Assembly: GCF_001425085.1 (NCBI RefSeq)
Contig: NZ_LMDN01000004.1
Span: 448,624 to 512,623, forward strand
From: Leifsonia sp. Root4
Lineage (GTDB): Bacteria; Actinomycetota; Actinomycetes; Actinomycetales; Microbacteriaceae
Length of the DNA stretch: 64,000 nt
Reading direction: 5' to 3'
Shown here: positions 41,601 through 51,203 of the stretch, one piece after another
Layout of the letters: each line of letters starts with the position of its first letter
How positions within the stretch are numbered: the stretch's first letter is position 1
The notes under the pieces: generated by a model
What the model was told of the DNA's origin: nothing
Seen by the model: only the letters and a program-made list of their open reading frames with translations
Databases searched by the model: none
Program-made: the position numbers and the translations under genes

Positions 41601-43031
41601 CTAGCGCAGCTGTTCCTGCGTGGCCTTCACGGGGATCAGTAACGCCAGGCCGAGCGCGATCACGAGCACGATGCCGAGGATCCCGTAATACGGTTCCCCG
41701 AACCAGGTGACGAACAGTGCGAACATCGTCGGAGCCAGGAAGCTCACGGCGCGACCCGTCGTGGCGTAGAGGCCGAACACCTCGCCTTCGCGTCCCGGAG
41801 GAATGAGACGCGCGAGGAAGGTGCGGCTGGCCGACTGGGCCGGGCCGACGAAGAGGCAGAGCGCGAGGCCGGCCGTCCAGAACACGATCTGCCCGCCGTC
41901 GTGCAACACGAAGACGAAGGTTCCGCTCACGATCAGGCCGATGAGTGCCGTCACGATCACCGGCTTGGCGCCGAGCTTGTCATCGAGCGCACCGACCGCG
42001 ATCGTCGAGATGCCGGCGACGACATTGGCTGCGATGGCGAAGATGATCACCTCACCGGGGGAGAAGCCGAAGACGGATGCCGCAAGCACCCCGCCGAAGG
42101 TGAAGACGCCGGCCAGGCCGTCTCGGAACACGGCGCTCGCCAGCAGGAACCAGACCGTCTGGCGGCTCTCCTTCCAGAGCTTGGCGATGTCGCGGCCGAG
42201 GCGCGCGTAGGAGGCGAAGAAGCCGACCTTCTCACGTCTGAGTGCTGCGGGCGCGCGGTACTCCGGCACGGCGAAGAGCACGGGAAGCGCGAACAGGCCG
42301 AACCAGGCGGCCGCGACGAGCATGGTCACGCGCACGTCCATGCCGTTCTCGTTCGTCACGCCGAAGAGGCCGACCTCCGGGCTGATGAAACCGAAGTAGA
42401 CGATCAGCAGCAGCACGATGCCGCCGAGGTAGCCCATGCCCCAGCCGAACCCGCTGACACGCCCGATCGAGCGCGGCGTCGAGACCTGGGCGAGCATCGC
42501 GTTGTAGTTGACGCCGGCGAACTCGAAGAACACATTGCCAGCCGCCACGAGCACGAGGCCGAGCATCAGGAAGGCCGGAGAAGGCTCCACGAAGAACATG
42601 CACGCCGAGAGTGCGACGACGACATAGGTGTTGACGGCGAGCCAGAACTTGCGCCGACCGGAGGCGTCGGAACGCTGGCCCGTGATCGGCGCCAGCAGTG
42701 CGATCAGGAGGCCCGCGATGGCGAGCGCCCAGCCAAGCTGCGCCTCGACGGTGCCGGACGGGCCGAAGCTCTCGCTGGTGAGATAGACGGTGAAGACGAA
42801 GGTGGTGATCACCGCGTTGAAAGCGGCCGACCCCCAGTCCCAGAGTCCCCAGGCCAGGATCCGACCCTTGCGGGCGGACTGCGCCGCAACCGCCGCGACC
42901 TGGGCGCTGTCGATGCCGACCGTCGCCGCCGCGGCATCCGTGTTCGTCAACGGTGCCGGCGGGAAGTTGCGCGGGGCGGCGGCATTGCCGTTCGCATCGA
43001 ATCCGGCGCCGGGGTCGCGGGGGTCTGTCAT
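41601..43031 (-). CDS. MFS transporter, UMF1/Atg22-like
   Basis: Transporter of 476 aa with twelve transmembrane helices. The N-terminal WGLWDWGSAAFNAVITTFVFTVYL motif (D.....FN) and the middle RKFWLAVNTYVV and FFEFAGVNYNAML blocks define the UMF1 group, related to vacuolar amino-acid permease Atg22. The first 50 or so residues are a polar Ala-rich extension. The substrate may be amino acids or peptides. It is monocistronic, divergent from the ScyD-like gene. Confidence 0.85.
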   Translation of the reverse strand: MTDPRDPGAGFDANGNAAAPRNFPPAPLTNTDAAAATVGIDSAQVAAVAAQSARKGRILAWGLWDWGSAAFNAVITTFVFTVYLTSESFGPSGTVEAQLGWALAIAGLLIALLAPITGQRSDASGRRKFWLAVNTYVVVALSACMFFVEPSPAFLMLGLVLVAAGNVFFEFAGVNYNAMLAQVSTPRSIGRVSGFGWGMGYLGGIVLLLIVYFGFISPEVGLFGVTNENGMDVRVTMLVAAAWFGLFALPVLFAVPEYRAPAALRREKVGFFASYARLGRDIAKLWKESRQTVWFLLASAVFRDGLAGVFTFGGVLAASVFGFSPGEVIIFAIAANVVAGISTIAVGALDDKLGAKPVIVTALIGLIVSGTFVFVLHDGGQIVFWTAGLALCLFVGPAQSASRTFLARLIPPGREGEVFGLYATTGRAVSFLAPTMFALFVTWFGEPYYGILGIVLVIALGLALLIPVKATQEQLR

Positions 43032-43134
43032 GCCTACAGGGTAGTGGTGGCGGGCAAACATCGGGGTGATCGGCCCGACGGATGCCGCGACTATCACTTC
43101 CTGAGAAGTGCTCGCATCCGCGCGGATCGCGGGC

Positions 43135-43140
43135 TACACT
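43135..43140 (+). promoter_or_regulatory. Candidate -10 hexamer for the ScyD-like gene
   Basis: TACACT upstream of the folded leader would place the transcript start near 43147, giving a leader of about 109 nt. The -35 is not clear. Confidence 0.4.
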
Positions 43141-43255
43141 GGCGCGTGTTGTCGCCTCTGCGACAGCGCCGGGTAGTGGATCCCGAGAGCGTAGGCGCTC
43201 TGAAGGCCACCTTTTCGGGACCCGGAGACCATTCCTCAGTAGGGAGTCTCTGTCC
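43141..43255 (+). ncRNA. Structured 5' leader of the ScyD-like gene (candidate cis-regulatory RNA)
   Basis: Three nested structures are visible. Hairpin 1 is TGTCGC/GCGACA (43150-43155 with 43160-43165), extended by GGCGC/GCGCC (43141-43145 with 43166-43170). Element 2 has an outer stem TCCCGA/TCGGGA (43181-43186 with 43215-43220) enclosing a GAGCG/CGCTC hairpin (43187-43191 with 43196-43200). Hairpin 3 is GAGAC/GTCTC (43225-43229 with 43246-43250), whose 3' side covers the likely ribosome-binding AGGGAG at 43241-43246. Sequestration of the RBS suggests translational control. I do not recognise a riboswitch class. Confidence 0.45.
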
Positions 43256-44371
43256 ATGAAAACTCGAATTCTGACGTTGGGCTGCGCCCTGGCCGTCGTC
43301 TCGCTCATCGTCGCAACGCCGGCTCAGGCCGCGCCGGGCATCGGCGACCCGCAGAACACGGCCGAGGGCCTGAACACGCCACTTGGTCTCGCCATCGACC
43401 AGAGTGGTCGCGCCTACGTCTCCGACAACTTCGGTGGCACCCTGTCGCTGATCGACAAGAAGGGGGCGGAGACCGAGCTCGTCTCCGCGCCCGGGTGGGA
43501 AATCACGGCGCCTGGCGTCAGCGGCAAGACCGTCTACTACGTGCAGGCCTCAATGGATCACCTGAGCTCGACGCTCAACACGCTCAGCAACGGCGTCACG
43601 ACACCGCTCGCCGACATCGCGGCGTTCGAGGCCGCCGAGAACCCCGATGTGGTGAACACCTACGGCTTCTTCGACCTCACCGCAGAGTGCGAGGCCCAGT
43701 TCGTGCCGTTCCCGCCATACCCGCCACTCGGCATGCCGAGCTACTCCGGCATCATCGACACCCACGCCTACGCCTCGGCGATCGTCGGCACCGACGTCTA
43801 CATCGCGGATGCCGGAGCGAACGCGATCCTGAAGGTGACGGCCGCCGGTGACATCTCGGCGCTCGCCGTGCTGCCGCCCAGCGAACCGATCACGGTCGGG
43901 GAGGCGCAGGCCGCGGAGTCGAACTGGCCGAGCTGCGTGATCGGGCACGGTTACCGCACAGAGCCGGTGCCGACCGATGTCGAGCTCGGCCCGGACGGCT
44001 GGCTCTACGTGACCACGCTGCCCGGCGGCCCGGAGGACCCGAGCCTCGGCGCGCGCGGCTCGGTCTACAAGGTGGACCCCAACTCGGGAGCGACGCAGCT
44101 GGTGGCGACCGGCTTCGCCGGCGCGACCAACCTCGCCGTCGCGCCGAACGGCACGATCTTCGTCGCCGAACTGTTCGGTGGCCCGACCGGAAGCGGGCAG
44201 ATCTCGACGGTGTCACCGGGCGCGAACACGCCGACGCCGCTGCTTGAGCTGCCGATGCCGGCGACCGTGTCCGTGCGCGCCGAGGCGTTGTACGTGACCA
44301 CCGACGCCCTGGTGCCGGACGCCGCCGCGCTCACGGTGGTGAAGCTGAAGGGCATGGCGAACCGGCGCTGA
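43256..44371 (+). CDS. ScyD/ScyE family exported beta-propeller protein
   Basis: Exported protein of 371 aa with a signal peptide at 1-24 (ending AQAAPG) and NHL-like propeller blades (GLAIDQSGRAYVSDNFGGTLSLID, DVYIADAGANAILKV, LGPDGWLYVTTLPGG, NLAVAPNGTIFVAELFGG). Cyanobacterial ScyD and ScyE belong to scytonemin clusters, but actinobacterial members have no known role and there is no such cluster here. It ends at a perfect bidirectional terminator. Confidence 0.85.
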   Translation: MKTRILTLGCALAVVSLIVATPAQAAPGIGDPQNTAEGLNTPLGLAIDQSGRAYVSDNFGGTLSLIDKKGAETELVSAPGWEITAPGVSGKTVYYVQASMDHLSSTLNTLSNGVTTPLADIAAFEAAENPDVVNTYGFFDLTAECEAQFVPFPPYPPLGMPSYSGIIDTHAYASAIVGTDVYIADAGANAILKVTAAGDISALAVLPPSEPITVGEAQAAESNWPSCVIGHGYRTEPVPTDVELGPDGWLYVTTLPGGPEDPSLGARGSVYKVDPNSGATQLVATGFAGATNLAVAPNGTIFVAELFGGPTGSGQISTVSPGANTPTPLLELPMPATVSVRAEALYVTTDALVPDAAALTVVKLKGMANRR

Positions 44372-44376
44372 CCCCA

Positions 44377-44416
44377 GGGGATCGCGGGTGGGCGTGCATG
44401 CCCACCCGCGATCCCC
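44377..44416. terminator. Perfect 17-bp hairpin between ScyD-like and RIO genes
   Basis: GGGGATCGCGGGTGGGC (44377-44393) pairs exactly with GCCCACCCGCGATCCCC (44400-44416) around GTGCAT. Bidirectional terminator of two convergent genes. Confidence 0.82.
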
Positions 44417-44435
44417 ACCGGAGCATCCGCACGGT

Positions 44436-45302
44436 CTAGAACATCTCGGCCACGAGCTCGCCGAAGACGGCATCCGCGTCACAGATCAGCCCCTGGCGGG
44501 TGAACCAGGTGCAGACGTTGACGCAGTCGCGGTAGAGCATGTCCATGCCGCCGGGGTTGCTCACCACCTCGACGAGCTGCGGCAGGTCGATCACCACCAC
44601 CCGGCCGCGATGGACGAGCAGGTTGTACGCCGAGAGGTCGCCGTGTGCGACGCCGGCACGTGCGAAGCCACGCATGATCTCCACGACCTGTTCATAGAGC
44701 GGCCACAGCTCGGCGGCGGTGCCGCGCTGCTGCGCCAGTCGAGGGGCCGCGCTCCGGCCCTCTCCGATGAACTCGAGCAACAGTTCGCTGCCGTTCACCT
44801 GCACCGGGTATGGGACGGGCAGGCCGCGCTCGGAGAGCATGCAGAGCGCCTCGAACTCGGCCGCCGCCCACCTGCTCGCGGCGACGCTGCGGCCGTAGCT
44901 GCTGCCGCGCGCGATGGCGCGGGTGTCTCGCGTGTTGCGCATGCCCCGGCCCTCCGTGTAGCGAGAGGAGCGGTGGAAGTCGCTCATCTCCGGGCCGCGG
45001 TAGCGCTTGGCGGCCAGGATGACGCTCTGGCCGGGTGCGGTGACGTCGGCGTCGGGCACGGCGCGCTCAATCAGGAACACGTCCGCCTCCTTGCCGGTCT
45101 TGAGGATTCCGAGCTCGGTGTCGATGGCGCCGGCCGATGTCACCACCCAGGCGGGGTGGGGGCGCGGCCCGCGCTCGCTCGGCGTGACCGCCAGCCAGGT
45201 CGACCAGCGCTGATCGTCTCCGGGGTCGGTGAGGTTGAAAGTGGGGATGGGGAAGAATGCGTCAGACGACGCGGGGCGCGTGAACGCCGTGTGTATAGAC
45301 AC
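44436..45302 (-). CDS. RIO1-family serine kinase-like protein
   Basis: Atypical kinase of 288 aa. Features in order: ILKTGKEADVFLIER (RIO ATP loop), the lysine in ILAAKRYRG, a FHRSSRYTEGR region, and the catalytic loop VAHGDLSAYNLLV with Asp and Asn. The metal Asp lies in VVVIDLPQLVE, a DLPQ variant typical of RIO1. Bacterial RIO1-like proteins occur mainly in actinobacteria and proteobacteria; the target is unknown. The GTG start has GGAGC upstream. A short leader ORF precedes it. Confidence 0.87.
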   Translation of the reverse strand: MSIHTAFTRPASSDAFFPIPTFNLTDPGDDQRWSTWLAVTPSERGPRPHPAWVVTSAGAIDTELGILKTGKEADVFLIERAVPDADVTAPGQSVILAAKRYRGPEMSDFHRSSRYTEGRGMRNTRDTRAIARGSSYGRSVAASRWAAAEFEALCMLSERGLPVPYPVQVNGSELLLEFIGEGRSAAPRLAQQRGTAAELWPLYEQVVEIMRGFARAGVAHGDLSAYNLLVHRGRVVVIDLPQLVEVVSNPGGMDMLYRDCVNVCTWFTRQGLICDADAVFGELVAEMF

Positions 45303-45353
45303 TGTGGTTGCTCCAGGCAGAGGCCACGGAGCGCTCGGCGGATGCCGGCTGAC

Positions 45354-45410
45354 TCAGAATGTGGCCAGATCAGAAAGAGAAGGAACGGGGCGCATGTCAA
45401 AGACAGTCAT
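45354..45410 (-). CDS. 18-codon leader ORF upstream of the RIO kinase
   Basis: An 18-residue frame (MTVFDMRPVPSLSDLATF) starts at 45410, 9 nt after AGGAGAGGAG (45420-45429), one of the strongest ribosome-binding sites in the window, and stops 51 nt before the RIO start. The length and position suit a leader peptide controlling the kinase; alternatively it is a small real protein. Confidence 0.4.
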   Translation of the reverse strand: MTVFDMRPVPSLSDLATF

Positions 45411-45566
45411 GGTGTTCAACTCCTCTCCTGCTGGCCTCGGCGTACATCGCCGATCGGGTGCGTGCGGCACGGACTGTGGCGCAGGACCGCGTTCATAGTA
45501 GCCCGACGCGACGCAGTATCGCCAGTACTTCCAGGCATTGTCCGGCGCTCTGGCTAAGCTCGGCCC

Positions 45567-46679
45567 ATGAGAATGCTCGTGGGGGGCCTGGCCGTTGTCG
45601 CGGTGCTGTTGCTCGCGGGGTGTAGCTCGGCGCAACCTGTCGGAGCGGGGACCGCCGCACCAACGGATGATGCGACACCGAGCGCATCCGCAACGCCGAC
45701 CGCAACGCCGAGCGACACCCCCGAGCGCGCGCGCCCTGTCTCCCTAGTGGGCATCGGTTGTGAGGAGCTGGTTCCTCTCGCCGAGCTCGAGAACGTCGTC
45801 GGGGACGGGACAGTCCTCGTCGACCCGACGGGCGAGCAAGCGAATGCGTGGTCGGCGACCCACGCGAGCTTCGCGTATGCAGGCGGCCTCTACTGCAGGT
45901 GGAGCGACTCGATGGGGCAATACCGGGCAATGGCCTCGGTGACGCCGAACGCCACAGCCGCAGCGGAGCAGATCGCTGCCGAGTTCGAGACGGACCCAGC
46001 CCTGGAGGAGCTGTCATCATGGTGCTCGATCGATGGCTGCAGGGCGACAGGCTTCGTCGGCGATTTCCACGTGACAATCGCCGCAGTGCCAGAGCAGCCC
46101 GACGGCGCGGATTCCGCAATGACGCAGCTGCGCAAAGCCACGTATGGCGTGCTCGTTGCACTCCCGCCCGTTGCGGCGCTCCCACCGCTGTCGGCGCTCT
46201 GGGGTGATGCCCCCGGCTCCTGTGCCGAGCTGCTTCCGGCCGAGCAGCTGGGCATCGCTGCCAACGTCGATAGTCTGACGTACAGCCCCGGGTACGCCTA
46301 TGAAGATTCGAGCGGCAGTGACCACGCCCTGCTCACCGCTGGAGGTTTCGCCTGCAGGTACTGGCCGGGCGACTCAAGCGGAAATGGCTCGATCCGGGTG
46401 CTGCCGGACGCCGCGCCCGCACTGCAGCAAGTGCAGGCCGTCGCGCCAGAATCAGAATCGGTCGTGATCGACGGCGTTCCGGACGGGGCCGCAACCGTGG
46501 AGTGCTCGAGCAACGGCGAGCCGGCCTGGTCGGCGGGGAGCACCGGCGTGTGCACGGTTCATGTGCCGGCCCGCGGCGCGTGGGTGACCGTGGTGGCAAG
46601 CGGCACCGGCGACGTGCGGGTGGCGATCATCGAGCGCGCGCAGCTGTTGACGGCGGCGGTCGTCGCCGCTTTGGTCTGA
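45567..46679 (+). CDS. Lipoprotein of unknown function with paired Cys domains
   Basis: Exported lipoprotein of 370 aa with lipobox LLAGC (Cys19) and a Ser/Thr/Pro linker (about 25-55). Two domains follow with matching cysteine pairs: GIGCEELVPL with GGLYCRWSD and CSIDGCRATGF in the first half; GSCAELLPAEQLG with GGFACRYWPG and a VECSSNGE/GVCTVHV pair in the second. The same E.L.....LG start and CRW/CRYWPG step in both halves indicate a duplicated fold. I cannot name the family. Confidence 0.75.
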   Translation: MRMLVGGLAVVAVLLLAGCSSAQPVGAGTAAPTDDATPSASATPTATPSDTPERARPVSLVGIGCEELVPLAELENVVGDGTVLVDPTGEQANAWSATHASFAYAGGLYCRWSDSMGQYRAMASVTPNATAAAEQIAAEFETDPALEELSSWCSIDGCRATGFVGDFHVTIAAVPEQPDGADSAMTQLRKATYGVLVALPPVAALPPLSALWGDAPGSCAELLPAEQLGIAANVDSLTYSPGYAYEDSSGSDHALLTAGGFACRYWPGDSSGNGSIRVLPDAAPALQQVQAVAPESESVVIDGVPDGAATVECSSNGEPAWSAGSTGVCTVHVPARGAWVTVVASGTGDVRVAIIERAQLLTAAVVAALV

Positions 46680-46714
46680 CCCGCACCCCCAGTATGGCGG
46701 CGCGGGGCGCCCGA

Positions 46715-48166
46715 CTACCCCAGCGCGGTCAGCACCTGATCCGCCGCGGCGGCGCCGGAGTTGCGCGAGCTGTGCACGGTGCTCGTGGTCATTCCCGCCC
46801 AGAACAGGGCGTTGTCGATCGGGGTGTTGAGGCCAGAGCGACGTGAGAATGGTCCCGGGTAGGCGCCCCGGGCGAACCGGTCCTTCGACCAGTCGTAGGT
46901 GGAGGCGCCGACGTACTCGAGGCCAGGGTCGCCGACGAGCTTCCGCACCGTCTCGAGCCCGGCGGCATGACGCTCGTGCTCGGCCAGATCGAGTAGCTCC
47001 TGCGCCTTGCCGCCCGTCATCCACGTGACGATGAGCTGTCCGTTGTAGCCCGGGGTGCCCTCCGATGCGTTCCAGATGGTCGGCGGGTTCTTGTCGAAGC
47101 CCACCAAGACATCCCAGTCCGGCTGCACGGTCTGGTCGGCGGCGACGACCCGGTGGTCGAACTCGAGAATTCCCTTGAACACGGGCAGATAGAGGATCTC
47201 CTGCAATGCGGCCTGACGTGCGGCCGGCAATGGCGGGTTGAAGGTGATGTCCCCGTTCTTCAGCACACCGCCGGGCACCGCGAGCACCACCGTGCGCGCC
47301 TTGTACGTGCTCGGGCCGACCTGCACCTCGACGCGGTTCTTCTTGCGGTAATCGATCGAGCTCACCGGGCTGTTCAGGATGAGCGGGATGCTGGCGGCGA
47401 GCGGCTGCAGCACCTGCTTGTAGCCGCCGATCACGCGGTAGTCGCCGTAGGCCTCCGGGGGCATCACACCCGACTCACTCTGCATCTCAAGCGCGAACTC
47501 GAAGTCGCCGAGCACGAAGATCGCGGGAAGCACGTCGAACTGCTCTGAATCCCCCTCGATCACGAGCAGCGAGATCGGGTAGTTGGAGCGGGGCACGCCG
47601 ATGCGCGTCAGCCAGGCCTCGGCAGTCTCGCCGTTGTGCGGCTGCGGCACACCGTTCGGATACGAGGGCGCGCCCTGCGGAAAGTGGAACGACTCAACGT
47701 TCTTCGCGTCGATGAAACGTGAATCGCTCACGTTGTACTTCGCATACTTGTTCTCCCAGCGATGTGTCGCCAGGCCCTGCTGCTCAATGAGCCCCCAGGT
47801 CGACACGGCATTGCCGTGCACGAGTTCGGCGCCCCGCTCGAACGGGATGCTCAGCGAGGTGCTGTCGGTCCACAGGCGACCGCCGGTGCGGTCGCGCGCC
47901 TCGAGTACGAGCACCTTCTTGCCCGCATCGGCGAGCACGCGGGCCGCACCGAGACCGGATGCGCCGGCGCCGATCACGATCGTGTCCCACATCTTGTTCA
48001 GTGACCAGTCGACGCCGGGGGAGGTGCGTGCGCCCGCGGTGAGGAAGGCGCCGGCCGCTGCGGCGGCGGCGAAGCCGACGACCGAGCGTCGAGTGATGTC
48101 GCCGAGGCCCGTCGGCGTCGGATCTGAGTCGGGCGCTTTCGCGGATTGCATCTCGGTACCGGTCAT
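46715..48166 (-). CDS. Tat-exported flavin monoamine oxidase
   Basis: FAD amine oxidase of 483 aa. A twin-arginine signal (TRRSVVGFAAAAAAGAFLTAGA) spans about 25-46, the dinucleotide motif is VIGAGASGLGAARVL, and the downstream GG motif is EARDRTGGRLWTD. At the C-terminus, GAYPGPFSRRSGLNTPIDNALFWAGMTT resembles the FAD-pyrophosphate end of MAO/polyamine-oxidase enzymes, with the usual AGE replaced by AGM. The ATG at 48166 follows GGAGGA. It likely oxidises an amine in the wall space. Confidence 0.87.
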   Translation of the reverse strand: MTGTEMQSAKAPDSDPTPTGLGDITRRSVVGFAAAAAAGAFLTAGARTSPGVDWSLNKMWDTIVIGAGASGLGAARVLADAGKKVLVLEARDRTGGRLWTDSTSLSIPFERGAELVHGNAVSTWGLIEQQGLATHRWENKYAKYNVSDSRFIDAKNVESFHFPQGAPSYPNGVPQPHNGETAEAWLTRIGVPRSNYPISLLVIEGDSEQFDVLPAIFVLGDFEFALEMQSESGVMPPEAYGDYRVIGGYKQVLQPLAASIPLILNSPVSSIDYRKKNRVEVQVGPSTYKARTVVLAVPGGVLKNGDITFNPPLPAARQAALQEILYLPVFKGILEFDHRVVAADQTVQPDWDVLVGFDKNPPTIWNASEGTPGYNGQLIVTWMTGGKAQELLDLAEHERHAAGLETVRKLVGDPGLEYVGASTYDWSKDRFARGAYPGPFSRRSGLNTPIDNALFWAGMTTSTVHSSRNSGAAAADQVLTALG

Positions 48167-48231
48167 GACACGTCCTCCATCGTCGGGGCGCGCCCGGGAT
48201 TGAATTCTGAGCATCGCGCGCCATCACGCTT

Positions 48232-48256
48232 AAATCCCGAACATTGGTCGGGATTT
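48232..48256. promoter_or_regulatory. Palindrome upstream of the amine oxidase
   Basis: AAATCCCGA (48232-48240) and TCGGGATTT (48248-48256) form a perfect 9-bp inverted repeat with a 7-nt spacer, 66 bp upstream of the amine oxidase start. It may be an operator. The remaining gap up to 48420 shows no gene. Confidence 0.45.
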
Positions 48257-48422
48257 CCCCGAGTATGGGCCGAATACTTGCTGTTCCGACAGCTTTGAGC
48301 GGCGATTGTTGCGAGTTCGTTAGCTTTCGCTTCGAATTGTGCATGGTTCGTGAGTGGCGGCGCGAGCCGCTTACGCGAGCCGTCGCGGGTATCCGCGCGT
48401 CGCGGCGGCCGTGTTGCTGAGA

Positions 48423-48443
48423 GTTGAGCGTGAGTGACTCAAC
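48423..48443. promoter_or_regulatory. HAIR-like HspR site, distal
   Basis: TTGAGC-N7-ACTCAA inside GTTGAG...CTCAAC. It follows the HspR-associated inverted repeat layout (CTTGAGT-N7-ACTCAAG) with mismatches at the ends, 63 bp upstream of the better site. Confidence 0.55.
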
Positions 48444-48485
48444 TTTGGCGGCATCCGTTTGACTCCCAAAAACCGTTCTGGAATA

Positions 48486-48506
48486 CTTGAGTCATCAAGG
48501 CTCAAG
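48486..48506. promoter_or_regulatory. HAIR site (HspR operator), proximal
   Basis: CTTGAGT-catcaag-GCTCAAG matches the HAIR consensus at 13 of 14 arm positions. A TTGACA -35 hexamer (48509-48514) begins 2 bp downstream, so bound HspR would block RNA polymerase at the dnaK promoter. Confidence 0.85.
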
Positions 48507-48596
48507 TCTTGACATAAGGACTTCGGTCGCTGGCCTCTAGGCCGTGACCACAAGCCGACGGCCGGCAGACAACGGCCGGCAGAAGGAGAGAAACAT

Positions 48597-50450
<1,854 letters not shown>

Positions 50451-50452
50451 TC

Positions 50453-51049
50453 ATGGCTGACAACAACCAGCCGATCGATCCGAACGAAGGCGACGGCCTG
50501 GATGACGAGATCATCCAGGCCGAAGGCCCCGACGTGGAAACCCACGACAACGAGGGCCTGGGCGCGGAGACGTTGGGAGAGGAGGAGCTCACAGTGGACG
50601 ACATCCTGAATGCCGTCGCAGCTGAAGAGGCCGACCCCACCGCCGAGCACCTGGCCGACCTCAAGCGGGTGACCGCCGAGTACGCCAACTACCGCAAGCG
50701 CACCGAAGCCAACCGCGAGGTTGAGCGCGAACGCGCCGTCGGTTCGGCCGTCTCGGTTCTGCTGCCGGTTCTCGACGACCTCGACCGTGCCGAGAAGCAC
50801 GGAGACCTCGAGGAAGACAGCCCATTCGCCACCATCGCGGCGAAGCTGCGGGCCGGCGTCGAGAAGCTCGGACTCAGCACCGTCGGCACCGTTGGCGAGC
50901 CATTCGATGTCGCCGTGCACGAGGCGATCTTCCAGCAGCCCACCCCGGGCGTTGAGGTCGAGACCGTTGCCGACGTCGTCGAAAAGGGTTACTACCTCGG
51001 TTCCACCCTGCTCCGACCTGCGAAGGTCGTCGTGCAGGTGCCTGCCTAA
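50453..51049 (+). CDS. grpE: GrpE nucleotide exchange factor
   Basis: Co-chaperone of 198 aa that releases ADP from DnaK. It has an acidic disordered N-terminus (1-60), a long coiled coil (AEHLADLKRVTAEYANYRKRTEANREVERERA), and a C-terminal beta domain (PFDVAVHEAIFQQPTPGVEVETVADVVEKGYYLGSTLLRPAKVVV). It starts 2 nt after the dnaK stop. Confidence 0.95.
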   Translation: MADNNQPIDPNEGDGLDDEIIQAEGPDVETHDNEGLGAETLGEEELTVDDILNAVAAEEADPTAEHLADLKRVTAEYANYRKRTEANREVERERAVGSAVSVLLPVLDDLDRAEKHGDLEEDSPFATIAAKLRAGVEKLGLSTVGTVGEPFDVAVHEAIFQQPTPGVEVETVADVVEKGYYLGSTLLRPAKVVVQVPA

Positions 51050-51060
51050 CAGCACGGCTC

Positions 51061-51092
51061 GTGGGGGCGGATGCACCGGCATCCGCCCCCAC
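51061..51092 (+). terminator. Perfect 14-bp hairpin between grpE and dnaJ
   Basis: GTGGGGGCGGATGC (51061-51074) pairs exactly with GCATCCGCCCCCAC (51079-51092) around a 4-nt ACCG loop, 11 nt after the grpE stop. It is strong enough to reduce transcription into dnaJ-hspR. Confidence 0.75.
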
Positions 51093-51135
51093 ATTCATAG
51101 ACTTTCAGTGCCGCTCGCGGCGGCACACCACTGAG

Positions 51136-51189
51136 ATTCACATCTCAGACATTCACATCACAGACGTTCACATCACAGACATTCATCAC
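51136..51189. repeat. 15-bp tandem repeat upstream of dnaJ
   Basis: Three successive 15-bp units (51136-51150 ATTCACATCTCAGAC, 51151-51165 ATTCACATCACAGAC, 51166-51180 GTTCACATCACAGAC) and a partial fourth (ATTCATCAC). They differ at only two positions and end just before the dnaJ ribosome-binding site (GAAGGAGG). AT content is much higher than the surroundings. Confidence 0.85.
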
Positions 51190-51203
51190 GGAAGGAGGCG
51201 CGC

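Noticed and set aside
45394..45498. 34-codon rightward frame with GAAGGA upstream
   Set aside because: It opposes the leader ORF on the other strand, which has a stronger RBS. It shows no recognisable motif and stops before the lipoprotein.
51136..51189. Possible CRISPR-like repeats
   Set aside because: The units are contiguous without spacers and only 15 bp, so this is a simple tandem repeat.
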